Shown here: positions 52,723 through 61,297 of the stretch, in pieces
How positions within the stretch are numbered: the stretch's first letter is position 1
Layout of the letters: each line of letters begins with the position of its first letter
Assembly: GCF_001661495.1 (NCBI RefSeq)
Contig: NZ_BDDT01000017.1
Location: 1 to 64,000, forward strand
Source of the DNA: Pseudoalteromonas prydzensis
Lineage (GTDB): Bacteria > Pseudomonadota > Gammaproteobacteria > Enterobacterales > Alteromonadaceae
DNA: 64,000 nucleotides
Direction: 5' to 3'
Notes under the pieces: generated by a model
Told to the model about the DNA's origin: nothing
The model's database searches: none
The model's input: only the letters and a program-made list of their open reading frames with translations
Position numbers and translations under genes: made by a program

Positions 52723-52749
52723 GGGCTTTTTTGTTTTTTTATAGGTTTT

Positions 52750-54126
52750 TTAGTCATCTGACATCGAAAGGTTTAAAATTTCACCGGTTCTATCACTTTT
52801 TGAACCATTTTTATCAAGTTGTTTTTTTTCTTCACTTTGCTGCTCATTTTCAACTGCTGTTTTTTTCTGCAAAAATGGTAGCTTAATTTTTGGTAGCAGC
52901 GATTTTTTCTGAACAAAGACACGAATTGCTAACCAACCAAGGAATAAGATGAGCAGATTTCCACCAACAATTAAACTTATTAATGTCATTGTTGCCATTG
53001 ATTCTGCTTCTTTAGCAACTCTTTCTATCTCTTGTTGCTCTGCTTCACTAATAACGGGTGCTGGTAATTCAGGTACTACTTCTATTGGTCGCTCTATCTC
53101 AAACTTATAAGTGGGGAGCGTTGCCATAAATTCACGGCCATTCACATTAGTGCCAAAAACAGACAGTTCAACACTGTATCTACCCCAATCATAATTTTTA
53201 ATTGCCAATTCGCGGGTTAAACCATTATTAGCGTCCAAGGTAAACATCTGCTCTTCATTATTGGGGTAATAAATTTTGCCTTGGATCAATACGGTTTCAG
53301 GCTGCACAATTTGCTTATCGAGGGTGATGGTTAATTGATGTTCTTGTAGGTCATCCTCGGCTAGTGCGATGCTATAACTAAAAGGAGGCTCTTTAACTTC
53401 TAAAATATCTTGAACGACTGTGCGCTTTAATAGTGGGGTTTCAATGTAAAGTTCCGGTTGCCATTGTCCGGCTGGGAAAACTAATTTAAATTCTCCGGTA
53501 AAAACGCCGTCTTTGGGGCGCTCATCAAAACCACGGCCGTCATCTTTAAACTCTGCAACATTGTGAGTACCCGCACCAAAGTTAGCAAAGTCACTGTTGT
53601 TGGTACTAATAAAGTCAACATGTAAGCTAACTACATCACGAAATAAGCCGGTATTTATTGGCTGACCATCATTTAAAATCCGCCCAGTCATTTTTACCGT
53701 CTCGCCACGAAATAAAAGCGCTGGTAATGGCTCAACTTGTAGCTCTACTTCACCAAGTACTACAATTCTGCTTTTCGGTAAAATACTGCCAACCACTTGC
53801 CAAGGGCCTGGCATAGGGTTTTTTATGGTGATCAAGTCATAGCTGAGTTCATCAAACCATTGCAGATTGTCATCCTTTCTTGCTGACGTTGCATAGTATT
53901 TACTGCCATCAGGTTTAACTAAAACGACCGCAGGCGCACCGGGCTTACGAAAAAACAATAAGGTAATTTCGTCAACTTTATAATCGATGCGAAAACGATT
54001 TTCCAATAATGGAATTTCATTTTGCTGCCCATCACGTTGCAGTAAGGTTATTTTATCTTCACTGGTTGCATTGCTGGTACTTGGTAACATCATTACCAAA
54101 CACACAGCTAATAGTATGCTTCTCAT
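52750..54126 (-). CDS. TIGR03503 family membrane protein
   Basis: 458 residues. A signal peptide (about 1-20, ending near SNA-TS), then a large beta-rich exported region (residues 25-370) with Ig-like repeats, one membrane span near 380-402 (LISLIVGGNLLILFLGWLAIRVF) and a Lys/Glu-rich cytoplasmic tail. It fits TIGR03503, found next to dnaQ in Alteromonadales and Vibrionales; function unknown. The ATG at 54126, with AAGG upstream, is preferred over 54156, which would run inside dnaQ. Confidence 0.85.
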   Translation of the reverse strand: MRSILLAVCLVMMLPSTSNATSEDKITLLQRDGQQNEIPLLENRFRIDYKVDEITLLFFRKPGAPAVVLVKPDGSKYYATSARKDDNLQWFDELSYDLITIKNPMPGPWQVVGSILPKSRIVVLGEVELQVEPLPALLFRGETVKMTGRILNDGQPINTGLFRDVVSLHVDFISTNNSDFANFGAGTHNVAEFKDDGRGFDERPKDGVFTGEFKLVFPAGQWQPELYIETPLLKRTVVQDILEVKEPPFSYSIALAEDDLQEHQLTITLDKQIVQPETVLIQGKIYYPNNEEQMFTLDANNGLTRELAIKNYDWGRYSVELSVFGTNVNGREFMATLPTYKFEIERPIEVVPELPAPVISEAEQQEIERVAKEAESMATMTLISLIVGGNLLILFLGWLAIRVFVQKKSLLPKIKLPFLQKKTAVENEQQSEEKKQLDKNGSKSDRTGEILNLSMSDD

Positions 54127-54134
54127 GCTTTGCC

Positions 54135-54839
54135 TTATTCGGCACGCCATAAACATTGGCTACCGACTATATTTAACCGTTCTTCATGAGCCAGTTGCTC
54201 GTCACTACTGGCATGCAGGACTACCAACGGCGCTCGGTTGGGATCTAAACGACGCAATTCTTTTTGCTGCTGTTCACTGCCTTGATTTTTATTTTGATTC
54301 AGGTTGAGCTTTACTTGCCCACCAGTCATCGCTAAATAAACGTCAGCTAAGATCTCCGAATCCAGTAACGCGCCGTGTAAGGTACGTTTCGTGTTATCGA
54401 CATCATAACGACGACATAATGCATCAAGATTGTTCTTCTGACCTGGATGCAAGTCACGCGCCATTTTGAGGGTGTCGAGAACTTGGCAGTAATCGTGAGT
54501 TTTTTGATAACCTTGATTAAGTAGCGCAAATTCATTATCCATATGGCCGACATCGAACGGCGCATTATGAATTACTAGCTCCGCCCCTTTAATATAGTCG
54601 AGAAATTCTTGGGCGATTTGATGAAATAGCGGTTTATCACGTAAAAACTCGTTAGTGATACCGTGAACATCAATGGCTTCTTCTTCACTTTTACGCTGCG
54701 GATTAATATAAACGTGAAAGTTATTGCCAGTTAAACGGCGATTAACTAATTCCACACAGCCGATTTCAATAATACGATGCCCCTGTTTGGGGTCGATGCC
54801 GGTGGTTTCTGTATCTAAAACTATTTGTCTACGTGCCAT
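54135..54839 (-). CDS. dnaQ: DNA polymerase III epsilon subunit (3'-5' proofreading exonuclease)
   Basis: Proofreading subunit of the replicative polymerase. DEDDh exonuclease motifs: Exo I VLDTETTG near 6-13, Exo II HNAPFDVGHMDNEF near 96-109, and Exo III HGALLDSEILADVYLA near 159-174. The C-terminal tail that binds the alpha subunit follows. Start taken at the ATG at 54839 (MARRQIVLDTETTG), giving 234 residues, close to E. coli (243); the longer reading from 54944 overlaps the divergent rnhA start. dnaQ and rnhA are divergent, as in E. coli. Confidence 0.96.
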   Translation of the reverse strand: MARRQIVLDTETTGIDPKQGHRIIEIGCVELVNRRLTGNNFHVYINPQRKSEEEAIDVHGITNEFLRDKPLFHQIAQEFLDYIKGAELVIHNAPFDVGHMDNEFALLNQGYQKTHDYCQVLDTLKMARDLHPGQKNNLDALCRRYDVDNTKRTLHGALLDSEILADVYLAMTGGQVKLNLNQNKNQGSEQQQKELRRLDPNRAPLVVLHASSDEQLAHEERLNIVGSQCLWRAE

Positions 54840-54907
54840 ATCGAATTTAGCCTGACTCTGGTATCTTTCTATAATCACTTTATTGTACATAAGATCAAGG
54901 GAAAACA

Positions 54908-55375
54908 GTGCAAAAAACCGTAGAGATTTACACCGATGGCTCATGTTTAGGTAATCCGGGCCCCGGCGGTTATGGTATTTTTATGTTTTATAATGACCAC
55001 GAAAAAAAATTAAGCCAAGGTTACACCCTCACCACTAATAACCGCATGGAAATGCTCGCAGCAATTGTTGCACTAGAAAGTTTGAACCGTCCTTGTGAGA
55101 TTAACCTCACCACCGACAGCCAATATGTAAAACAAGGGATTGAATCCTGGCTTGCCAACTGGAAAAAACGCGGCTGGAAGACCGCCGCAAAAAAACCAGT
55201 TAAAAATGTCGATTTATGGAAACGCCTCGACGAAGCCTGCGCCCGTCACAACATTACCTGGAAATGGGTAAAAGGTCACAGCGGCAATAAATATAACGAA
55301 ATAGTTGATGATTTAGCCCGTGATGCCGCTGGCAGTAAAAACTTACTTGAAGATACAGGCTATAAACCAGAATAG
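54908..55375 (+). CDS. rnhA: Ribonuclease HI
   Basis: Cuts RNA in RNA-DNA hybrids. The four catalytic acidic residues are present: Asp in IYTDGSCLGNPGPGGYG (near 10), Glu in NNRMEMLAAI (near 48), Asp in TTDSQYV (near 70) and Asp in NEIVDDLARDAA (near 134). The basic protrusion GWKTAAKKPVKNVDLW is also seen. 155 residues, as in E. coli. Starts with GTG, with AAGGGA upstream; divergent from dnaQ. Confidence 0.98.
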   Translation: MQKTVEIYTDGSCLGNPGPGGYGIFMFYNDHEKKLSQGYTLTTNNRMEMLAAIVALESLNRPCEINLTTDSQYVKQGIESWLANWKKRGWKTAAKKPVKNVDLWKRLDEACARHNITWKWVKGHSGNKYNEIVDDLARDAAGSKNLLEDTGYKPE

Positions 55376-55415
55376 CCTAATTTAAAAAATTCACCGCAAA
55401 GCATTTAACAACTTA

Positions 55416-55450
55416 GTTATATGATATAAGATTTAGCTATATCATATAAC
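55416..55450. promoter_or_regulatory. Hyphenated palindrome upstream of the MBL hydrolase gene
   Basis: Arms GTTATATGATAT and ATATCATATAAC, perfect 12-bp inverted repeats separated by 11 bp. It ends 12 bp before the ATG. Symmetry and position suggest a dimeric repressor site, such as an ArsR/BigR-type regulator, or a pair of half-sites. The regulator is not encoded nearby. Confidence 0.65.
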
Positions 55451-55461
55451 GGAGTTGTTTA

Positions 55462-56325
55462 ATGTCTATTTTAGTCGAGTCTTTTTTTCATCAACAAAGT
55501 GCGACCTTTAGCTATTTAGTGTCTTGCAGTGTCACTAAGGCAGCCATGTTGATTGATAGCCCTGCAGACTTTAACGCAGCCAGCGGCATACTAAGCTTTA
55601 ATACCGCCAATGACATTATTCGCCATATCGATGAAAACAAGCTGCTGCTTGAGTGGGTTTTAGAAACTCATGCCCATGCCGACCACATTACCGCAGCCAG
55701 TTATATTAAGCAGCAATTAGGCACAACTCACCCTTGTAAGCTCGCAACTGGCAGTAAAATAACACAAGTGCAGCAACACTTTAGCCGCTTATATGATATC
55801 GATATGCCCTGTGACGGCAGCCCTTTTGAACAACTGTTTAACGATAATGACAACTTTATGCTTGGCGAGTCTAACGTTACTGTGATCGCAACACCTGGGC
55901 ATACCCCAGATAGTGTGTGCTATTTAGTTGAAGGGAATTTATTTGTCGGTGACACCTTCTTTATGCCCGATAGCGGCACCGCTCGCTGTGACTTTCCAGG
56001 CGGCAGTGCCAAGCAGTTGTATCAGTCGCTACAACGAATACTGTCATTACCAGATCAAACCATATTATGGATGTGCCATGACTATCAACCAAATGGCCGC
56101 GAGTTAGCCAATAAAAGCACAGTTGCACAGCAGCGGAAAAGTAATATTCATCTACAAGCTAATGAGCAGGATTATATTCAGACTCGGCAAACACGCGATG
56201 CCACTCTCAATGTCCCTGCTTTACTTCACCCAGCAATACAAATGAACATTCGCGCAGGACAATTACCACAAGCAAAACAGAATGAGCAACGCTATTTAAC
56301 TATCCCGCTCACGGTGCTGCTTTGA
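55462..56325 (+). CDS. MBL-fold metallo-hydrolase (persulfide dioxygenase/Blh-like)
   Basis: 287 residues with the metallo-beta-lactamase fold: metal motif THAHADH near 70-76, His in ATPGHTPDSVCYLV near 148-161, Asp in FVGDTFF near 168-174 and His in MCHDYQ near 205-210. It resembles the BigR-linked Blh and ETHE1-like persulfide dioxygenases rather than GloB, which is encoded separately at 57107. It interrupts the otherwise conserved rnhA-yafS order. The last 30 bp overlap the convergent yafS gene. The upstream palindrome suggests regulation. Confidence 0.87.
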   Translation: MSILVESFFHQQSATFSYLVSCSVTKAAMLIDSPADFNAASGILSFNTANDIIRHIDENKLLLEWVLETHAHADHITAASYIKQQLGTTHPCKLATGSKITQVQQHFSRLYDIDMPCDGSPFEQLFNDNDNFMLGESNVTVIATPGHTPDSVCYLVEGNLFVGDTFFMPDSGTARCDFPGGSAKQLYQSLQRILSLPDQTILWMCHDYQPNGRELANKSTVAQQRKSNIHLQANEQDYIQTRQTRDATLNVPALLHPAIQMNIRAGQLPQAKQNEQRYLTIPLTVLL

Positions 56326-57054
56326 GGTTTGTCGCAACCCTGCACCTTTAACTGGCGCAAATTGAGGGCGTGCATGCCACTTAGGTTTTATTGGTGTCAA
56401 TGGTGCTACTCGCTTGCGTGCTACTAACATATATACACTGCCCATCGGTTTTAAGTATTGCTTAGTAAAACGTCGCCATGACGCAAACCGCGATAAGCGA
56501 TTACCGCGCGCCAACGATGAATAAATAAACCGCTCATCACTGACAATTTCAAAACCAAGTAAGTTAAGCCAGTCTTTGACACGTGCGGGGGTAAAAAAGC
56601 GCCCTGTCCAAGGTAACTTTTGGCCACTAAAAGGCAGTAATTGCGCCAAACCACACAAGCTAAATGGGTTAAAGCCGGTGATCACCATGTAACCACCGGG
56701 GATCAAAGTGCGATGTGCTTCACGTAATATATGATGCGGATCAGAATGATATTCTAAACAATGGCTTAAAATACACGCATCGATACTATGCTCGTAAAAG
56801 GGTAATTCATCAATATCTGCTACCACGCCAGTGAATGGCCCAGATTCCGCCACACACACTTGATGTTTTATCGTGCTTTTACTGGTATTGAGTTCACCAC
56901 TCAAATTTCCCAGTTTTAACATGTGATAACCAAACATACGCGGTAACCACTTATCCATTTTACGTTCTATATCGCTGCGTAAATAGTCACCATGAGGAAA
57001 CTCTTGCCACGACAGTGGTTTGGGTCCTTCTTGAAAACTAAGGGCTGGTTTCAT
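56296..57054 (-). CDS. yafS: Class I SAM-dependent methyltransferase (YafS-like)
   Basis: 252 residues. The methyltransferase core is seen in VVADIDELPFYEHSIDACILSHCLEYHSDPHHILREAHRTLIPGGYMVITGFNPFSLCG (about 72-130), but the usual Gly-rich SAM motif (VLDxGxG) is degenerate, as in E. coli YafS. The substrate is unknown. It is divergent from gloB by 52 bp, the same arrangement as yafS-gloB in E. coli. The C-terminal extension (about 200-252) is basic. Confidence 0.88.
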   Translation of the reverse strand: MKPALSFQEGPKPLSWQEFPHGDYLRSDIERKMDKWLPRMFGYHMLKLGNLSGELNTSKSTIKHQVCVAESGPFTGVVADIDELPFYEHSIDACILSHCLEYHSDPHHILREAHRTLIPGGYMVITGFNPFSLCGLAQLLPFSGQKLPWTGRFFTPARVKDWLNLLGFEIVSDERFIYSSLARGNRLSRFASWRRFTKQYLKPMGSVYMLVARKRVAPLTPIKPKWHARPQFAPVKGAGLRQTSKQHRERDS

Positions 57055-57106
57055 TCGCTGAGCTCGTTATACTGTGTAATATCGTCACTTTATAGAGCAA
57101 AGTCAC

Positions 57107-57892
57107 ATGGTGCAAGTCAAAGCAATTAAAGCCTTTTCAGATAATTATATTTGGTGCCTCAACGAGCCTGGAAGCACTGCGGCTTGGGTAGTCGACCCTG
57201 GCCAAGCAGAGCCTGTACTCAACTATTTAGCTGAGGCAGGCTTAACCCTTGCGGGGATTTTAATTACCCACCATCATTATGACCATACGGATGGCGTAAA
57301 TACCTTGCGAGAAGAGTTTGCCGGTATTGACGTCTACGGCCCAGCTAATAGCCCATTTAAAGGGATCACCAAAGCACTAAATGACGGTGATAAAATCACG
57401 GTACTGAATACTGAGTTTACGATTATTACCACGCCAGGGCACACCCTAGATCATATTTGTTATACCAATCCTGCGCTTGCTTTCACTGGCGATACTTTAT
57501 TTAGCGGTGGCTGCGGGCGTTTATTTGAAGGGACTGCGGAGCAAATGCAGTACTCTTTTGATAAATTAAAAAAATTACCCTCAACGTGCAAAATTTATTG
57601 TACCCATGAATATACACAAGCCAATTTAGCCTTTGCGTTGGCAGTTGAACCTAGCAACCGCGATTTAATTGAGTACGCGCAATGGGTGGATACAAAACGC
57701 AACAATAAGCAAATTACCTTACCAAGCACGCTCGCGTTAGAACTAAAAATTAACCCGTTTATGCGCAGTGATATTGCAGGCATAACAGACAACTTACCTA
57801 AGCAATATAATCCGTTTACAAAAAACATATTACAAAATAATGAACCTTGGCAAAACTTTGCAGGTCTTAGAACCTGGAAAGACCACTTTTAA
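57107..57892 (+). CDS. gloB: Hydroxyacylglutathione hydrolase (glyoxalase II)
   Basis: Hydrolyses S-lactoylglutathione to lactate and glutathione, the second step of methylglyoxal detoxification. Metal motif THHHYDHTDG near 54-63, His in TPGHTLDH near 110-117, FTGDTLFSGGCGRLFEGTAEQM near 125-146 and HEYTQANLAFA near 167-177. 261 residues, against about 251 in E. coli. Followed by a hairpin at 57901-57927, then mltD. Confidence 0.97.
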   Translation: MVQVKAIKAFSDNYIWCLNEPGSTAAWVVDPGQAEPVLNYLAEAGLTLAGILITHHHYDHTDGVNTLREEFAGIDVYGPANSPFKGITKALNDGDKITVLNTEFTIITTPGHTLDHICYTNPALAFTGDTLFSGGCGRLFEGTAEQMQYSFDKLKKLPSTCKIYCTHEYTQANLAFALAVEPSNRDLIEYAQWVDTKRNNKQITLPSTLALELKINPFMRSDIAGITDNLPKQYNPFTKNILQNNEPWQNFAGLRTWKDHF

Positions 57893-57900
57893 AAATATTA

Positions 57901-57927
57901 CCTGATAATAATCAACCTATTATCAGG
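57901..57927. repeat. Inverted repeat downstream of gloB
   Basis: CCTGATAATA and TATTATCAGG form a perfect 10-bp stem with a 7-nt loop, 8 bp after gloB. No T-run follows, so it is a weak candidate terminator. Confidence 0.35.
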
Positions 57928-58029
57928 CTAATCAGTCAGTTGTTGCAGTTTTTAAATGGTCAAAAAGTGGCAATGTTAGCTCATTACGGGTAATATTCGC
58001 CGAGTTTTTTACCTGATGTATTGGTATTT

Positions 58030-59616
58030 ATGAATAAATCCCCCCTCGTTTTAGCCTTGGCGTTAGTGCTAAGTGGTTGTCAAACATTGACATCAACATC
58101 GTCTGATGACGCAATTGCCAATCAAGCAACGCAACCGCAATTTGAAGGCGCAAGCCCGAACGATATTAGCGAAGCATTAATGATCAATGCGCAATACCAT
58201 CAATTGAATGATGTAGATGCAGCGCCACCGGTTTTTGATGATGTCTGGGAGCGCATTCGTTACCAATTATCAATAGAAGTGCCGCAAAACCGCCCTGTGG
58301 TTACCGAGCGTAATTATTATGCAAAGCACCAAGCTTACCTTGATCGTATTTCAAAACGTGCTGAGCCTTACCTGCATTTTATTGTAGAAGAAGTTGAAAA
58401 GCGCAACATGCCGATCGAGATTGCATTACTGCCGATTGTAGAAAGTGCCTTTGACCCATTCGGTTATTCAAACCGCAGTGCATCGGGTATTTGGCAATTT
58501 ATGCCGCAAACCGGTGAGCGTTTTGATTTAAAACAAAACTGGTGGTACGACGGTCGTCGTGACATTGTGCAATCAACTCGAGCCGCGCTTGATTACCTAT
58601 CTTATTTGCACAAAACCTTAGATGGTGACTGGCTGAATGCGATTGCCGCGTATAATTCAGGTGAAGGTCGTTTGTTACGCGCGATAAAAAAGAATCGCAA
58701 AAAACATTTACCGACCGATTTTTGGTCGCTTGATTTACCAAGCGAAACCACCGCTTATGTACCAAAACTACTTGCACTGTCTGACTTATTAAAACGCGCT
58801 GATGAATTTGGCCTAAACTGGAACCCAATCATCAATGCACAAGTTGTCGAAGCAGTTGATATTGGCTCTCAAATTGATCTGGCGTTAGCGGCTCAAATGG
58901 CCGATATCAGCTTAACAGAACTGTATCGCTTAAACCCTGGGTTTAATCGCTGGGCAACGGATCCAAATGGTCCACACTTTTTATTATTACCCACTGATAA
59001 AGTTGAACAGTTTCAGCAGTTATTAGCAAAAACGGCACTTAAAGATCGCTTACGTTGGCAACAATATATTGTCGCCAACGGTGATAGCCTCTCTGTGATT
59101 GCGAAAAAGTTTGCAACCAGTACCAGTGCTATCAAATCACTAAACAAGCTCAAATCAAATACCATTCGGGTAGGTCAGCAATTATTGGTGCCATTGAGTG
59201 ATGGAGCAATTAATAGCGCACATTTACCTGAACAAGTGCGCTTAGCAGCCAATAAAAACAGCCAAAAGAAGCTCTCTCACACGGTTAAAAGTGGTGATAC
59301 CCTTTGGGATATTAGTCGAGAGTATGATGTTACCATTAATGAACTGGCAAAATGGAACAAGCTTAAAAAGAACAGCGTATTACGTTTAGGTCAAAAGTTA
59401 ACTGTTTATAAAACATCAAGTAATACGCAAACCGCTTTGATCAGCAGCAATCGTACTATTACCTATAAAGTGCGCCGCGGTGACTCGTTGGCACGTATCG
59501 CCGATAAGTTTAACTTAAGCGTTAACGACATTATTAAGTGGAATAACCTTGCTGGGCAAAAATATCTACAGCCGGGGCAAAAGTTAAAACTTAAAGTGGA
59601 TGTAAAAAGCACCTAA
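58030..59616 (+). CDS. mltD: Membrane-bound lytic murein transglycosylase D
   Basis: Cleaves the glycan of peptidoglycan to 1,6-anhydro products. Lipoprotein signal with lipobox LVLSGC (Cys17). The SLT domain (about 105-230) carries the catalytic Glu in ESAFDPFGYSNRSASGIWQF near 140 and NAIAAYNSGEGRLLRAI near 205-221. Three LysM repeats follow: YIVANGDSLSVIAKKF near 345, HTVKSGDTLWDISREY near 418, and YKVRRGDSLARIADKF near 483. I use the ATG at 58030; a TTG at 58021 would add three residues. 528 residues, with one LysM more than E. coli's two. Confidence 0.95.
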   Translation: MNKSPLVLALALVLSGCQTLTSTSSDDAIANQATQPQFEGASPNDISEALMINAQYHQLNDVDAAPPVFDDVWERIRYQLSIEVPQNRPVVTERNYYAKHQAYLDRISKRAEPYLHFIVEEVEKRNMPIEIALLPIVESAFDPFGYSNRSASGIWQFMPQTGERFDLKQNWWYDGRRDIVQSTRAALDYLSYLHKTLDGDWLNAIAAYNSGEGRLLRAIKKNRKKHLPTDFWSLDLPSETTAYVPKLLALSDLLKRADEFGLNWNPIINAQVVEAVDIGSQIDLALAAQMADISLTELYRLNPGFNRWATDPNGPHFLLLPTDKVEQFQQLLAKTALKDRLRWQQYIVANGDSLSVIAKKFATSTSAIKSLNKLKSNTIRVGQQLLVPLSDGAINSAHLPEQVRLAANKNSQKKLSHTVKSGDTLWDISREYDVTINELAKWNKLKKNSVLRLGQKLTVYKTSSNTQTALISSNRTITYKVRRGDSLARIADKFNLSVNDIIKWNNLAGQKYLQPGQKLKLKVDVKST

Positions 59617-59629
59617 ACAAATCGTGCAG

Positions 59630-59663
59630 ACAATAAAAAAGAGCGAACACGCTCTTTTTTATT
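59630..59663 (+). terminator. Bidirectional Rho-independent terminator
   Basis: AATAAAAAAGAGCG and CGCTCTTTTTTATT with a 4-nt loop, between mltD and the convergent yqcA gene. Confidence 0.92.
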
Positions 59664-59667
59664 GCCT

Positions 59668-60117
59668 TTACTCTGGAATTTTAGCAAGCCACTGCTTTAA
59701 CCATGGCTCAGTAACAGGCCAAGGTTCAAAATCTTCGCACGCATCAATTTCTAAGCGATGACCAACGGGTTTGGCTTGTAAGTCACGAAACAATTCATCA
59801 AAACTGCGCCCTGCACCACAAAAGGTATCACCGTAGCTTCTGTCACCCATCGCAATAATTCCGTAAGGCTTACCTGTTAGCATAGGAAATTGACTATTAA
59901 GCTGGGCGTAAAACGGCGCTAAATTATCAGGAATGTCACCCTGACCAGTGGTAGAGGTGATCACTAAAATGTGACTGGCCGATTTTATATCGTCAATGGT
60001 TGGAGAGCTTATCAGCTTAACCTGATGGCCTGCTTGCTCAATCGCCTCAATAACCTCATCACTTAGGCGCTCGGCGCCACCGTACACACTGCCGACAAAG
60101 ACACTTATAGTTGCCAT
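59668..60117 (-). CDS. yqcA: Flavodoxin YqcA
   Basis: 149 residues, short-chain flavodoxin: FMN-phosphate loop VGSVYGGAERLSD near 7-19, ISTTGQGDIPDN near 55-66, and MGDRSYGDTFCGAG near 91-104. The context yqcC-truC-yqcA identifies it as YqcA rather than MioC. The ATG at 60117 overlaps the truC TAA by one base; AAGGA is upstream. It probably donates electrons to an unidentified partner. Confidence 0.93.
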   Translation of the reverse strand: MATISVFVGSVYGGAERLSDEVIEAIEQAGHQVKLISSPTIDDIKSASHILVITSTTGQGDIPDNLAPFYAQLNSQFPMLTGKPYGIIAMGDRSYGDTFCGAGRSFDELFRDLQAKPVGHRLEIDACEDFEPWPVTEPWLKQWLAKIPE

Positions 60118-60881
60118 TAATAATCCTTTTCTTGATTGGGCCAGCCTAGTTGAGTACAAATGTTCAGCATTGCCTCGCCCAGTGGCGCTTTAATTTTTAT
60201 TAGTTGCTGAGTATAAGGGTGCACAAAGTTAAGCTCAGTTGCAAATAACATTAATCGACGCAGTGCAAAATGATCCCTAAAAAACTGATTATGTTGGTTG
60301 TCACCATGATTTACATCACCAATGATCGGTAAAGATAAGTGTTTTAAATGACGGCGGATTTGATGCTTGCGCCCCGTTTTAGGAAAACACTCAACCAAGG
60401 AATACCGTACTGTCGGGTATTTACCAATTGGTATTGGCAAGGTTGCCTGATGCAAACAATTAAATTGAGTTTGCGCTTCTTGCGCGGCTTTATCTTGTGC
60501 TGCAAATTTATCTGCTATTTTATCCAGCTCTTCTTTTAATGGCTTGTCTAAATATACCGACTCTGGGGCAAAGCCACGCACTAACGCTAAATAACGTTTA
60601 GTAATTTGATTATCAATAAATAACTGATTGATATCGCGTGCAGCATCAGAGCTTAATGCAAACAGCAAGACGCCCGAAGTAGGCCTGTCTAAACGATGAA
60701 CAGGAAACACATGTTGGCCAATTTGATCGCGTAGCATCTGCATCGCAAATTGCGTTTCGTGTTTGTCTAAAAATGAGCGATGCACTAACAAACCAGACGG
60801 TTTATTAATGGCAATATAGTTTTCATCACGATACAAAATTTCAAGCTCACCAAACTCAACGGGGGCTAGGCGTTCATTCAT
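60117..60881 (-). CDS. truC: tRNA pseudouridine(65) synthase
   Basis: Makes pseudouridine 65 in the T-loop of some tRNAs. 254 residues, RluA-family fold: catalytic Asp in HRLDRPTSGVLLFAL near 62-76 and a second RluA-type motif SLVECFPKTGRKHQIRRHLKH near 157-177. The length and the yqcC-truC-yqcA context fit TruC. Starts inside the yqcC stop region (8-nt overlap), and its own stop overlaps yqcA. Confidence 0.96.
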   Translation of the reverse strand: MNERLAPVEFGELEILYRDENYIAINKPSGLLVHRSFLDKHETQFAMQMLRDQIGQHVFPVHRLDRPTSGVLLFALSSDAARDINQLFIDNQITKRYLALVRGFAPESVYLDKPLKEELDKIADKFAAQDKAAQEAQTQFNCLHQATLPIPIGKYPTVRYSLVECFPKTGRKHQIRRHLKHLSLPIIGDVNHGDNQHNQFFRDHFALRRLMLFATELNFVHPYTQQLIKIKAPLGEAMLNICTQLGWPNQEKDY

Positions 60882-61194
60882 TATTACTTCCTAATAATTG
60901 ATCAAGCTGGGCCAGCAGTTGCGTAATTGCTATACCACCCGGTTTTTGCGCGAGCATCAGTTCAGCCATTGGCGCGATAGCAAAATTACTGGGTAACGGG
61001 TGAACTTCACTGATCAATAACTGCATTTTTTCAATAAATACAAATTGCAGCCATTGCTCAAACGCCATAGTATCGTGGCAAAAAGGCACTGTTGAATTTA
61101 ACGCGCTTGGGTCTATCGGCTCATCTTGCCACAATTGGTGCTGCTTTAATAAGGCTATTAGTTGCGTTAAATACGCTTGGGTCTGTTGGTACAT
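60874..61194 (-). CDS. yqcC: YqcC family protein (DUF446)
   Basis: 106 residues, all-helical. N-terminal LTQLIALLKQHQLWQ (about 9-23), central FCHDTMAFEQWLQFVFIEKM (about 38-57), and a final helix. This matches the YqcC family, found upstream of truC in E. coli and many gammaproteobacteria. Its overlap with truC suggests coupled translation. Function unknown. Confidence 0.92.
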   Translation of the reverse strand: MYQQTQAYLTQLIALLKQHQLWQDEPIDPSALNSTVPFCHDTMAFEQWLQFVFIEKMQLLISEVHPLPSNFAIAPMAELMLAQKPGGIAITQLLAQLDQLLGSNNE

Positions 61195-61297
61195 AACCGC
61201 CCTCTTTGATTATCATTGCGTGATTATACCCTGTTCCCACATGGCCTGCTATGACGTATAATTTGCAGAATTTTGCAGTAAAAATCAGTGGATCATT

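Noticed and set aside
59668..60117. mioC next to an origin of replication
   Set aside because: The flavodoxin lies with truC and yqcC, so it is YqcA; there is no dnaA, gidA or cluster of DnaA boxes here.
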